Source: Streptomyces sp. CB00455 (GTDB lineage Bacteria; Actinomycetota; Actinomycetes; Streptomycetales; Streptomycetaceae). Taken from it: a DNA stretch of 64,000 nucleotides. The translations under genes and the position numbers were made by a program. The notes beneath the pieces are model-generated. The model saw only the letters and a list, made by a program, of their open reading frames with translations. It was not told the DNA's origin and did no database searches. Every line of letters begins with the position of its first letter. The stretch's first letter is position 1. The stretch spans positions 1 to 64,000 of the forward strand of contig NZ_LIVQ01000010.1 in the NCBI RefSeq assembly GCF_001905445.1, written 5' to 3'. This document shows positions 25,449 through 33,691 of the stretch, piece by piece.

Positions 25449-26354
25449 ATGGCCCTCACCCGGCCCCGCCCCGAGCCCCTCGACGCACCCCTGCACATCG
25501 CCGGCCCCGAAGGCCCCTGGGACGAGGTGGGCGACCGGCTCGACGACACGGGCCGGGCGGTCATCCGCACCACGTGGGGCCAGTGGCTGGCGGCCGTGCT
25601 GCTGGACCCCGCGCTGCGGCCCCTGCTCGGGAGCGACTGGCCGCGCTACCGGCAGACGGCCGCCGCGGCCGGGAGGATGCGCTTCGCCGTGTCGCGCTTC
25701 GTGGTGAAGCACACCGCCGCCGCCGCGCTGGGCGTCCCCGTGGACACCCTGGACCTGGGCTACGAGCCGGACGGGCAGCCCCGGGTGCGGGGCGACGGCG
25801 AAGGTGTGGAGGTGAGCCTGGCGCACGCCGGTGAGCTGATCGTGGTCGGCGTCAGCCGCACCGGCCCGATCGGTGTGGAGGTGGTGCCCGCGGACCGTGA
25901 CGTCTCCCGCGAGGCGCCGCCCGGGCACCTGTGCACGGCGGAGGAACGCGCGGCACTGGCCGCGCTGCCCGAGAGCGAACGCCGGGGCCGGCTGCTGTGG
26001 CTGTGGACCGTGAAGGAGGCCCACGCGAAGGCACTGGGGCCGGGGCTGCGCCGCCGCTCCTGCGCCGTCGGGTTCGTCCACGACGACGGGGGCCACCCCG
26101 CCCTGGCCGGCGCGGCGGATCAGGGGGCCGCGGCCGGGGTGTGGAGCTTCGCCACCCATCTCGTCGAGGACCGCTACCTGGTCGGCGCCGCGCACCGGCG
26201 CCTGCCTGCCCTTCCGGCGGTCCCGGCGCCGGTCGACACCGGTTCGCGAAGCGCTCCAGCACCGCTTGAGGAAAGGGGCCCCGGGCCGGGGGACCACCTA
26301 CGCTTTCTGCGACCGGTGACCTCCGGCCGGGGCGAGGAAAGGTGGACGCCGTGA
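25449..26354 (+). CDS. Sfp-type phosphopantetheinyl transferase with altered metal site
   Basis: 301 aa with strong GAAGGAGGC before the start. The Sfp-like halves are visible: EVSLAHAGELIVVGVSR, PIGVEVVPADRD and LLWLWTVKEAHAKALG. In Sfp the metal ligands are Asp and Glu of GIDIE plus the Glu of KEA. Here GIDIE reads GVEVV, so the first Asp is Glu and the Glu is Val, while Lys-Glu-Ala is kept. It may be slow or changed in partner choice. An Arg/Pro-rich tail of about 50 residues follows. The stop overlaps a 23-codon frame by GTGA. A second PPTase with a normal site is at 39669-40367. Confidence 0.85.
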   Translation: MALTRPRPEPLDAPLHIAGPEGPWDEVGDRLDDTGRAVIRTTWGQWLAAVLLDPALRPLLGSDWPRYRQTAAAAGRMRFAVSRFVVKHTAAAALGVPVDTLDLGYEPDGQPRVRGDGEGVEVSLAHAGELIVVGVSRTGPIGVEVVPADRDVSREAPPGHLCTAEERAALAALPESERRGRLLWLWTVKEAHAKALGPGLRRRSCAVGFVHDDGGHPALAGAADQGAAAGVWSFATHLVEDRYLVGAAHRRLPALPAVPAPVDTGSRSAPAPLEERGPGPGDHLRFLRPVTSGRGEERWTP

Positions 26355-26422
26355 ACGCAGGACAACTCCGCGCGGTGCCCTTCGCGCCGGCCCCGCTGTG
26401 CCGTGCCCGTGCCGGCGACTGA
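26351..26422 (+). CDS. 23-residue frame coupled to the PPTase gene
   Basis: GTG 26351 overlaps the PPTase stop as GTGA and the frame runs 23 codons to TGA. It has no recognisable motif. It may be a leader that carries ribosomes toward the next gene, or chance. The following 120 bp contain imperfect copies of GCGGGCCGGACG(G/T)TGT. Confidence 0.25.
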   Translation: MNAGQLRAVPFAPAPLCRARAGD

Positions 26423-26542
26423 CGAGCACGCGGCGGGCGCGCGGGCCGGCGGCGTGCGCGGCGATGGTCTGCGGGCCGACGGTGTCGGGGCCGGACGCGC
26501 GCGGGCCGGACGTGTGCGGGCCGACGGTGTGCGGGCCGGAGG

Positions 26543-28576
26543 GTGAGCCGCCACGACGCCGCGGACGGGCCCGGGCCGGTCCTCGCGGTGGTGCACGAGG
26601 CGGGCCGCGCCGCCTCCGGCTCCGCGCTCGTCCTCGGCCTGCGCGGGCTTCGCCACGATGCGGACGCCGAGCTGTTCGCCGCCCGCATCGCCGAACGGCA
26701 CCGCCGCTTCCAGGTCACCCTGGACTGCCACGGACCGGGCCGCCACACCCTGCGCCTCCTCCCGGACGCCGCCGCGCCCGGCCCCGCGACGCTGGACGCC
26801 GAGCTGCTGGCCGACCTGCTGGGCCCCTACCCGGGCGCGGGCGAGCCGCTGGCCCTGGCCGGCTACCGGCGCGAACTGCTCGTGGAGGCCGTCACCCGCC
26901 CCGACGGACCCGACCCGCACCTGGAGCAGATCCACTGGAACTGGTCGGGGCCGCTCGACCGGGCCCGCTTCCGCGCGGCCTGGCAGTCCGTCTGCGCGCG
27001 GGAGTCGATCCTGCGGGCCGCCTTCGACTGGACGGCGGTGCCACGGCTCCTGCTGCACCCGTGCGCCGAGGTGGAGATCGTCCACCGCACCCGCGCCGGC
27101 ACCACCTGGCAGGAACTACTCGACGAGGACCGGCGCCACGGCTTCGCCCTCAACCGCCCGCCGCTGCTGCGCCTGACGCTGCTGGAGGGCGAGCCGGGGG
27201 CGCCCACCCGGGTGCTCCTGACCTGCCACCGCGCCCTGCTCGACGAGCGCGGGGTCCACCTGCTGCTGCGCGAGTTCTACCGCGCCTACCTGGCCGGAGG
27301 CGCCCTGCCCGGCGGTGAGCGCCGCCCCGACCTGCGGGACCACGCGCGCTGGCTGGGCCGGCAGAGCGCCGAGGGCGCCCGGGACCTGTGGACGCGCACC
27401 GCACCCCCGCGCCGCGCCGCGACCGCCCCCGGACGCCCCGGCGGGGACACCCGGCAGAGGGGCGACGGACACCTGCGCCGGCGGCTGGGCGAGCCGTACG
27501 GCTCCCGGCTGCGCTCCTGGGCCGCGGCCCGCGGCGTCGGCGAGAGCAGCGCCCTGCACGCCGTGTGGGCGCTGCTGCTGTACCGGGCGGCGGCCACCGA
27601 GGGCCCCCTGCCGGTGAGTTTCGGCGTCCGGCTCTCCGGCGGCGACATCGTGCTGCCCGGGGCCGCCGGCATCCCCGGGCTGCTCGGCAGCCCGCTGCCG
27701 ATGACGGTGCGGGTGGACCCCGCGGCCCCCTTCAGCGGCCTGCTGCGGCAGGTGCGCGACGCCCGGCTGGACATGGCCGCCTACCCGTGGGTCTGCGGGG
27801 ACCACATCCGCGAGTGGACCGGCCGCCCCCCGGGGGAGCGGCTCACAGACACCGTCGTCGTCTTCGACGGCCCGGCCGGTCCGGGGACGGGTGTACGCCG
27901 CGAGCTGGAGGCGCAGGGCATCGAGGTGGACGAACCGCGTACCGTCGGCGCCGGAACCGGCCTGCCCGTCACGCTCGTCGCCCGGCACGCGAGCGGCGGC
28001 GCGCTGGTGCTCGACGCCGTCTACGACCGGGCGCGCCTGGCCGACGCGGACGCCGCCGCGGCGCTCGGCCAGTGCGTCGGGCTGCTGCGGGCCCTGACCG
28101 AACTGCGGGATCCCGATCCCACCGTCGCGCAGGTGCTGGACCTGCTGGCGGACGTCGATACCCCCTCCATGGCCCCCCGGCCGCCCGCGCCGCGGCGCAC
28201 CGCCGTGAGAACGCTGCGCAGGGGATCGCCCTCGGCGGACGTGTTCTGCCTGCTCACCGTCCCCGGCGTGGTGGACGGCTGTTACGAGCTGTTCACCCGC
28301 GACCACCAAGGCCCGGAGACGATCGTGGCGTTGGAGCTGGACGGCCCTCCCGGCGCGGCGGTGCCCGCCGCCCTCAGCGCTCTGCCGCTCTCCGGCGGGC
28401 GGCTGGTGCTGTGCGGGTGCGGGCCCGGCGCGGTGGCGGCGTACGACCTCGCGCGGGCTCTCGCGCACGGGAAGGGCTCCGCGGTGAGCGTCGTCATGAC
28501 GGGCCTCGGCGGTCCCCGGAGCAGCGCGGACGCGCTCGCCCGGGGGCTCGCCGGGGTGCCCGTGCGGCGCGCCTGA
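26543..28576 (+). CDS. condensation-domain-like protein with degenerate thioesterase-like end
   Basis: 677 aa if the GTG at 26543 is used; its ribosome site is poor and a start further in is possible. Residues about 120-540 follow the NRPS condensation fold (LEQIHWNWSGPLDRARFRAAW, then LLTCHRALLDERGVHLLLREF). The catalytic HHxxxDG is changed to HRALLDE, losing the second His and the Gly. Residues about 560-677 look like a thioesterase end (LVLCGCGPGAVAAYDLARAL), where the GxSxG nucleophile reads GCGPG without Ser. Both catalytic centres therefore seem lost or rebuilt. A structural or chain-length role is possible; the function is unknown. Confidence 0.7.
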   Translation: MSRHDAADGPGPVLAVVHEAGRAASGSALVLGLRGLRHDADAELFAARIAERHRRFQVTLDCHGPGRHTLRLLPDAAAPGPATLDAELLADLLGPYPGAGEPLALAGYRRELLVEAVTRPDGPDPHLEQIHWNWSGPLDRARFRAAWQSVCARESILRAAFDWTAVPRLLLHPCAEVEIVHRTRAGTTWQELLDEDRRHGFALNRPPLLRLTLLEGEPGAPTRVLLTCHRALLDERGVHLLLREFYRAYLAGGALPGGERRPDLRDHARWLGRQSAEGARDLWTRTAPPRRAATAPGRPGGDTRQRGDGHLRRRLGEPYGSRLRSWAAARGVGESSALHAVWALLLYRAAATEGPLPVSFGVRLSGGDIVLPGAAGIPGLLGSPLPMTVRVDPAAPFSGLLRQVRDARLDMAAYPWVCGDHIREWTGRPPGERLTDTVVVFDGPAGPGTGVRRELEAQGIEVDEPRTVGAGTGLPVTLVARHASGGALVLDAVYDRARLADADAAAALGQCVGLLRALTELRDPDPTVAQVLDLLADVDTPSMAPRPPAPRRTAVRTLRRGSPSADVFCLLTVPGVVDGCYELFTRDHQGPETIVALELDGPPGAAVPAALSALPLSGGRLVLCGCGPGAVAAYDLARALAHGKGSAVSVVMTGLGGPRSSADALARGLAGVPVRRA

Positions 28577-28589
28577 CCCGCCGCACGGG
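28559..28589. terminator. hairpin at the end of the condensation-like gene
   Basis: CCCGTGCGGCG (28559-28569) pairs with CGCCGCACGGG (28579-28589). The arms overlap the last codons of the plus-strand gene and lie before the end of the convergent SARP gene, so it may work in both directions. Confidence 0.6.
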
Positions 28590-28604
28590 CGGCGCCGACA
28601 CTCC

Positions 28605-29426
28605 CTACGCCGCGAACAGGTCGAAGGTCGAGGTGCGGCGCGGTCCGGCGAGCACGTCGAGCTGCGGATCGACGGCCAGCATGGCCTGGTGAAGCCGCTG
28701 GAGCTGCGGTGACGGCTCCACGCCCAGGTCCTCGATCAGCCGGGCCCGCAGCCGGCGGTAGACGTCCAGCGCGCTCGCCTGCCGGCCCGAGCGGTACAGC
28801 GCCACCATGACCTGCGAGTGCAGTCCCTCGTGCTGGGGGTGGCGCGCGGTCAGCTCGGTGAGCTCGGCGATCAGTTCGCAGTGCCGGCCCAGCCGCAAGT
28901 CGGCGTCGATCCGCCGCTCCACGGTGACGAGGCGGCTCTCCTCCAGGCGCATCACCTCGATGTCGAGGATCGGCCCGACCCGTACGTCGACCAGTGCCGG
29001 ACCCCGCCACAGGTCCAGAGCGGCCCGGTAGCGGGCGGCGGAGACCAGGCTGTCGCCGGACTCGAAGGCCGCCTGGCCCTCTCGGACGAGGCGTTCGTAG
29101 TCGTACACGTCGACGCCGGCCTCGGGTATCTGCAGCAGGTAGCCGCCGTGCCGGGTGACCAGCACCTCCTTGGCGCCGCCGGGAGCGTCGGGCCCCATCG
29201 CGGTGCCCAGCCGCCTGCGCAGCTGGAGAATGTACGTCTGCAGGGTGGTCAGCGCGCTCTGCGGCGGCTCGGTTCCCCAGATCTCCTCCATGAGGGTGGG
29301 AACCGGCATGACGCGCCCGGGATAGAGCGCGAGAAGTGCCAGGACCTGTCTTGGTTTTCCCGCGGTCGGAACTATGGATCCCCCGTTGACCTCGGCGCTC
29401 AGCGGACCCAGAACCTGAATTCTCAC
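28605..29426 (-). CDS. SARP-family activator, duplicate of the 21.0-kb copy
   Basis: 273 aa from GTG 29426, with GGAGGAG upstream. Sequence follows the SARP at 21021-21854 almost residue for residue (VLGPLSAEVNGGSIVP, GRVMPVPTLMEE, VDVRVGPIL, MVALYRSGRQA), with differences mainly in the first half of the activator domain and the tail. The inverted pair encloses the flavoprotein, XRE, ARO/CYC, PPTase and condensation-like genes. It probably activates this block or the divergent genes. No TTA codon was found. Confidence 0.9.
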   Translation of the reverse strand: MRIQVLGPLSAEVNGGSIVPTAGKPRQVLALLALYPGRVMPVPTLMEEIWGTEPPQSALTTLQTYILQLRRRLGTAMGPDAPGGAKEVLVTRHGGYLLQIPEAGVDVYDYERLVREGQAAFESGDSLVSAARYRAALDLWRGPALVDVRVGPILDIEVMRLEESRLVTVERRIDADLRLGRHCELIAELTELTARHPQHEGLHSQVMVALYRSGRQASALDVYRRLRARLIEDLGVEPSPQLQRLHQAMLAVDPQLDVLAGPRRTSTFDLFAA

Positions 29427-29726
29427 GGTCTCCTCCGTACTTCCTTGGCTCTTTCCCTCCGGTGACCAAGGAGCTGCCCCCGTTGGGGGCACGCTAGCCG
29501 GGGTAGACGTATTCCATCCCTTTCCTGTAGCGGCTCTTGAGCCGCCTTCCACCTGCGGTGGGGTACTTCCGCGCGCCCGCGTTGCGCACGGGGTGCCGGA
29601 AAATGCGAGAGGGGGATTCCGATCGGCTTTCGCGGTGGGCGGCAATCGGGTGCGCATTCCTCGCGGGGCGGCAGGCCGACCGTAAGAGGAGGGGCGAACG
29701 GCCGGGGAATTCGCGCCGATGGATGG
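29427..29726. other. 300-bp gap upstream of the SARP gene
   Basis: Probable SARP promoter region. AT content rises at 29500-29530 and 29600-29660. No gene is supported. Confidence 0.4.
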
Positions 29727-29906
29727 TTACGGCCAGTCGATCCGGCCGGTGAGGGGGCCGGTGCCGGGAACGGTCGGCGCCGCGGCCGAGGTCGGGGGGA
29801 CCGGCCAGTCGATGGCACCGCCGTCGGCGTGGGCGGCGCCGCCGGCCGTGAGGACGGCCGCGCCGGCGAGAGCGGCGGTGGCGACGATGCGGGCGATGTT
29901 CTTCAT
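29727..29906 (-). CDS. small secreted peptide with duplicated IDWP motif
   Basis: 59 aa from ATG 29906 with the strong site GGAGGAGTCACC. The first 27 residues are a clear Sec signal peptide: positive MKNIARI, a hydrophobic Ala/Leu/Val core, and cleavage probably after AHA. The mature peptide is about 32 residues, contains IDWP at 32-35 and ends with IDWP at 56-59, separated by a Pro/Thr/Ala/Gly linker. There is no Cys, so lanthipeptide or disulfide types are unlikely. The promoter side has TTGGCAA-type palindromes shared with the divergent gene. It may be a signal or cell-wall peptide; I know no named family. Confidence 0.7.
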   Translation of the reverse strand: MKNIARIVATAALAGAAVLTAGGAAHADGGAIDWPVPPTSAAAPTVPGTGPLTGRIDWP

Positions 29907-29920
29907 GGTGACTCCTCCGT

Positions 29921-30218
29921 GGCAACTGTTCGAACCGTCTTGGCAAGTCCTCTGCCAAGAAGACTGGCAACAACCGCTCGGGATGTGCTCGTCAATCGCT
30001 TGAGAAAGGCTGGAGGAAAGGCCGGAGGAGCCGGAACGGGGGACCGCTGCGGCCCTCCGCGCGTTTCCGAACCCCGGCGACCTGCGAGGGAGTTGTCGTG
30101 GCAGAGCCGGACGCATATTTGCCAGAAGTTGCCAACGAGCCCGCACTAGAGCCTCACCGGAGCGGGCATTGCCAAATCTGCCAGGTGCTGGGCAAGGTAT
30201 TGCCAAGCATTTTGGCAA
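29921..30218. promoter_or_regulatory. TTGGCAA-type operator array
   Basis: CTTGGCA-AGTCCTC-TGCCAAG (29939-29959), further TGGCAAC copies at 29919-29925 and 29965-29971, and, near the other gene, TTGCCAA-GCATT-TTGGCAA (30200-30218), with single TTGCCA copies at about 30119, 30130 and 30170. The array fills the gap between the secreted peptide and the EgtE-like gene and suggests one regulator acting on both. The regulator is not identified. Confidence 0.7.
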
Positions 30219-30276
30219 CATGCGGAACACCGGGTCGTGGAGGTGCCGCGGCCCCACAGCGGGGGGAGGCCCCTGG

Positions 30277-31473
30277 ATGAACGCGCCGACGTACCACAGG
30301 GAACGAACGGCCCACCTGAACACCGCGGGCACGGGCCGGATGCCGGACGGGGTGCGCGCCGTGCTCACCGCCTGCACGGCCCACGACGACCGCTTCGGGA
30401 CCCGCGCCCTGGAGGAACACCTCGGCGGCGTCCTGCACACCGAGGTGCACGGACGCATCGGCGCCCTGCTGGGCGTCCCGGCCGAAGACACGGTACTGAC
30501 CACCGGCGCGGCCGAAGCCTTCGACGCCCACGTCCGCGGCATGGAGCTCGGTCCCGGCGACCGGATCTGGACCACGCCGTACGAGGGCGTGGCCCACCTG
30601 ACCACCCTCTGCGCCCTGCGCGACCGCACCCGATGCCGGCTGGAGGTCGTCCCGCTGCGGACGGACGGCGATCTCGACCTGGACTGGATGCGGGCGCACA
30701 TCGACGAGGACGTCGCCCTCGTCTCCGTCGTCCACGTCTCCTCCGCCTGCGGAACCGTCAGCCCGGTCGCGCAGGTGGGAAAGCTCCTTGCGCCCCACCG
30801 GGCCCGGTACGCCGTCGACGCCTCCCACTCCGCGGGCCAGCTCCCCGTCGACGCCGCGCGCATCGGCGCCCACCTGGTCACGGCGGACGGCTGGAGGTTC
30901 CTGCGCGGCCCGGAGGCCACCGGCTTCGCCTACGCCGCACCCGGAGTGTGGGACGGCCGGCCTCAGGCGCCCGCCCCGGCGGCCGCCGCCGCGCTGAACG
31001 CCGCACTCGCCCACCACACCGCCGCCTCCTCGCTCCCGTACGAGGACGACCTGCTGCCCCGGCTGCGGGCCGCCCTCGAACGGGCGCCGGGGGTCGAACT
31101 GCTCGCACCGGGCCGGGAGCAGGCCGGCATGCTGGCCTTCCGGCACGGCGAGGTCCCGGCCGCGCGCATCCGCCGCGGTCTGGCCCGGCGCGGGGTCGTC
31201 CTCCGGAAGACCGTCGCCCAGGAGAATCCGCTCCACCCGGCCGCGCAGGGCGGGGCCACCGCCGTCCGGGCGTCCGTCCACCACGACAACACCGCACAGG
31301 ACATCGACCGCTTCGAGCAGGCCCTGCGGGACGTCCTGCGCGAGGAGCGGGACATCGCCGCAGCCGCAGGCGAGGCGCTCACAGCGGCCGGCGGGGACGA
31401 CTTCGGCCGGCCGTCGGCGTACCGCACGAAACCGGCCGGGCGCGGTCACCTCACCCTGCACCTGGCTACCTGA
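30277..31473 (+). CDS. EgtE-like class V aminotransferase-fold protein lacking the PLP lysine
   Basis: 398 aa from ATG 30277 (GGGGGGAGG upstream). It follows the class V PLP fold: HLNTAGTGRMP at the start, GDRIWTTPYEG, then VVHVSSACGTVSPV and YAVDASHSAGQLPVD as in EgtE/isopenicillin N epimerase-like enzymes. At the Schiff-base position, where relatives have RKWLRGP, this protein reads GWRFLRGP, so the lysine is Arg. The DASH segment holding the PLP-binding Asp remains. It may bind PLP without catalysis or serve as a sensor, or be in decay. The operator array upstream suggests controlled expression. Confidence 0.75.
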   Translation: MNAPTYHRERTAHLNTAGTGRMPDGVRAVLTACTAHDDRFGTRALEEHLGGVLHTEVHGRIGALLGVPAEDTVLTTGAAEAFDAHVRGMELGPGDRIWTTPYEGVAHLTTLCALRDRTRCRLEVVPLRTDGDLDLDWMRAHIDEDVALVSVVHVSSACGTVSPVAQVGKLLAPHRARYAVDASHSAGQLPVDAARIGAHLVTADGWRFLRGPEATGFAYAAPGVWDGRPQAPAPAAAAALNAALAHHTAASSLPYEDDLLPRLRAALERAPGVELLAPGREQAGMLAFRHGEVPAARIRRGLARRGVVLRKTVAQENPLHPAAQGGATAVRASVHHDNTAQDIDRFEQALRDVLREERDIAAAAGEALTAAGGDDFGRPSAYRTKPAGRGHLTLHLAT

Positions 31474-31695
31474 GCCCTGTCGCACCCGGGGCCGACGCCA
31501 GGCCCCGCCATCGGGCCGCCGAAGCCCGGCCCCGCCATCGGGGCCGCCGAAGCCGGCCCCCCATCGGGCCGAGGCCGCCGGTCGCAGCGGCGCCCAGGAC
31601 CGTTTCTCGTGCGGGGTTCGAGCGGACCTCCACGGCGTCCCGAGCCCCCCGCGCGACGGTGGCCACAATCCGGCCTTCACCTCTGGAGGATCCAC
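31474..31695. repeat. spacer with tandem GGCCCCGCCATCGGG repeats
   Basis: Nearly three copies of a 26-28-bp unit containing GGCCCCGCCATCGGGCCGCC lie at 31501-31576. No gene. The GC-rich inverted copies may stop transcription before the carboxylase gene. Confidence 0.65.
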
Positions 31696-33270
31696 ATGAC
31701 CATCAGTGACGCGCCCCCTCTGCCGGACCTGGACCGCGCCGCGGAACTCGCCGGCATCAAGGCCCGGGCCCTGGCCGGCCCCGACGAACGGGCCACCGAG
31801 CGCCAGCACGCCAAGGGAAAGCTCACCGCCCGCGAGCGGATCGGCCTGCTGGTGGACGAGGGCTCCTTCCACGAGATAGAGGCCCTGCGGCGACACCGCG
31901 CGAGCGGCTTCGGGCTGGAGCAGAAGCGGCCCTACACCGATGGCGTGGTCACCGGCTGGGGCACGGTCGGCGGCCGCACCGTCTTCGTGTACGCACACGA
32001 CTTCCGCATCTTCGGAGGGGCGCTCGGCGAGGCCCACGCGGAGAAGATCCACAAGGTGATGGACCTGGCCGAGGCGGCCGGCGCCCCGCTGGTCTCGCTC
32101 AACGACGGAGCCGGCGCCCGTATCCAGGAAGGCGTCTCGGCCCTGGCGGGCTACGGCGGCATCTTCCAGCGCAACACCCGCTCCTCCGGCGTCATCCCGC
32201 AGATCAGCGTGATGATGGGCCCGTGCGCGGGCGGCGCGGCCTACTCGCCGGCGCTCACCGACTTCGTCTTCATGGTCCGCGGCACCTCGCAGATGTTCAT
32301 CACCGGCCCCGACGTCGTGCGCGCCGTCACCGGTGAGGAGATCTCGCAGAACGGCCTCGGCGGCGCCGACGTGCACGCCGCGGTCTCGGGAGTCGCCGCC
32401 TTCGCCTACGACGACGAGCACAGCTGCCTGGAGGACGTACGGCACCTGCTCTCGCTGCTGCCCTCCAACAACCGCGAGACGCCGCCGCGCGAGCAGGGCG
32501 ACGACCCGGCGGACCGGCGTACCGAGGCGCTGTCCGGCATCGTCCCCGCCAACCCGCAGCAGGCGTACGACATCCGCAAGGTCATCGAGGAGGTCGTCGA
32601 CGACGGCGACCACTTCGAGGTGCAGCCCGGCTGGGCGCCCAACGTGGTGTGCACGCTCGCCCGGATGGACGGACACGTCACCGGCTTCGTCGCCAACCAG
32701 CCCGCCAGCCTCGCCGGGGTGCTCGACATCCACGCGAGCGAGAAGGCGGCCCGCTTCGTGCAGTTCTGCGACGCCTTCAACATCCCGCTGGTCACCCTGG
32801 TCGACGTGCCCGGCTTCCTGCCGGGCGTGGACCAGGAGCACGGCGGCATCATCCGGCACGGCGCCAAGCTGTTGTACGCCTACTGCAACGCCACCGTCCC
32901 GCGGATCTCGCTCGTCCTGCGCAAGGCGTACGGCGGCGCCTACATCGTCATGGACTCGCGCTCCATCGGCGCGGACCTCGCGCTGGCCTGGCCCACCAAC
33001 GAGATCGCCGTCATGGGGGCCGAAGGCGCGGCCAACGTCATCTTCCGCCGGGAGATCACCGCCGCCGCCGACCCCGACGCGATGCGGGCACAGAAGATCA
33101 AGGAGTACACGACCGAGCTCATGCACCCCTACTACGCCGCCGAACGCGGCCTGGTGGACGACGTCATCGACCCGGCCGAGACCCGCTCGGTGCTCGTCGG
33201 CGCGTTGGCCATGCTCCGCCCCAAGTACGCCGACCTGCCGTCGCGCAAGCACGGCAACCCGCCCGTATGA
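31696..33270 (+). CDS. acyl-CoA carboxylase beta (carboxyltransferase) subunit
   Basis: 524 aa from ATG 31696 with CTGGAGGA upstream. The typical actinobacterial AccB/PccB features are LTARERIGLLVDEGSFHE, SLNDGAGARIQEG, MGPCAGGAAYSPALTDF, and in the second half VDVPGFLPGVDQEHGGIIRHGAKLLYAY with RKAYGGAYIVMDS. These two oxyanion-forming crotonase-like halves bind acyl-CoA and carboxybiotin. It supplies malonyl- or methylmalonyl-CoA; the extender choice depends on the residue corresponding to the known Asp/Ile switch, which here lies in the DFVFMV segment but I cannot fix it. The biotin subunit is not in the window. The epsilon subunit follows with a 4-base overlap. Confidence 0.93.
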   Translation: MTISDAPPLPDLDRAAELAGIKARALAGPDERATERQHAKGKLTARERIGLLVDEGSFHEIEALRRHRASGFGLEQKRPYTDGVVTGWGTVGGRTVFVYAHDFRIFGGALGEAHAEKIHKVMDLAEAAGAPLVSLNDGAGARIQEGVSALAGYGGIFQRNTRSSGVIPQISVMMGPCAGGAAYSPALTDFVFMVRGTSQMFITGPDVVRAVTGEEISQNGLGGADVHAAVSGVAAFAYDDEHSCLEDVRHLLSLLPSNNRETPPREQGDDPADRRTEALSGIVPANPQQAYDIRKVIEEVVDDGDHFEVQPGWAPNVVCTLARMDGHVTGFVANQPASLAGVLDIHASEKAARFVQFCDAFNIPLVTLVDVPGFLPGVDQEHGGIIRHGAKLLYAYCNATVPRISLVLRKAYGGAYIVMDSRSIGADLALAWPTNEIAVMGAEGAANVIFRREITAAADPDAMRAQKIKEYTTELMHPYYAAERGLVDDVIDPAETRSVLVGALAMLRPKYADLPSRKHGNPPV

Positions 33271-33500
33271 CCGCCCGGAAGGCGGAGGCGGAGGCCGGCG
33301 CCGGGGGGCGGGACGGAGCGGAGCCGTGGAGGATCGCGCGCGGGCGCCCCGACGCGGTGGAGACGGCCGCCGTCCTGGCGGTCCTGCGGGCGTGGCTGAG
33401 CAGGCCCGGGGCCGGCCCGCCGGCGCCCCCGCGCACGGAGGCGGCCGGCTGGGACCGCTCCGGCGGGTTGCGCCGCGCGGGAAGCTGGCGCGAGCGCTGA
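33267..33500 (+). CDS. acyl-CoA carboxylase epsilon subunit (AccE-like)
   Basis: 77 aa, starting at ATG 33267 that overlaps the beta subunit stop (ATGA). Core IARGRPDAVETAAVLAVLRAW and the end RAGSWRER match the short actinobacterial epsilon subunits that stabilise the carboxylase. The Gly/Pro linker between is normal. The pair indicates a dedicated carboxylase for secondary metabolism. Confidence 0.85.
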   Translation: MTARKAEAEAGAGGRDGAEPWRIARGRPDAVETAAVLAVLRAWLSRPGAGPPAPPRTEAAGWDRSGGLRRAGSWRER

Positions 33501-33501
33501 T

Positions 33502-33546
33502 GCGGTGCGCCGGTACCGGCAGCCGCACCCGGTGCCGGCGCACCGC
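33502..33546 (+). terminator. hairpin terminator after the carboxylase genes
   Basis: 16-bp arms at 33502-33517 (GCGGTGCGCCGGTACC) and 33531-33546 with a single mismatch. A run of GGCGCA repeats follows at about 33580-33612. Confidence 0.65.
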
Positions 33547-33691
33547 ACCGTCACCCGGCGGCGCACCGCGCAGGCGCTGAGGCGCAAAGGCGCAACGGCG
33601 CACAGGCGCACTCCATCCCACTTCCGTCGCGCCCCGAGTGCCCTCCGGCACGCTCTGGTGCTGTGACCGGGCGAACGACGGAGGGACGAAG

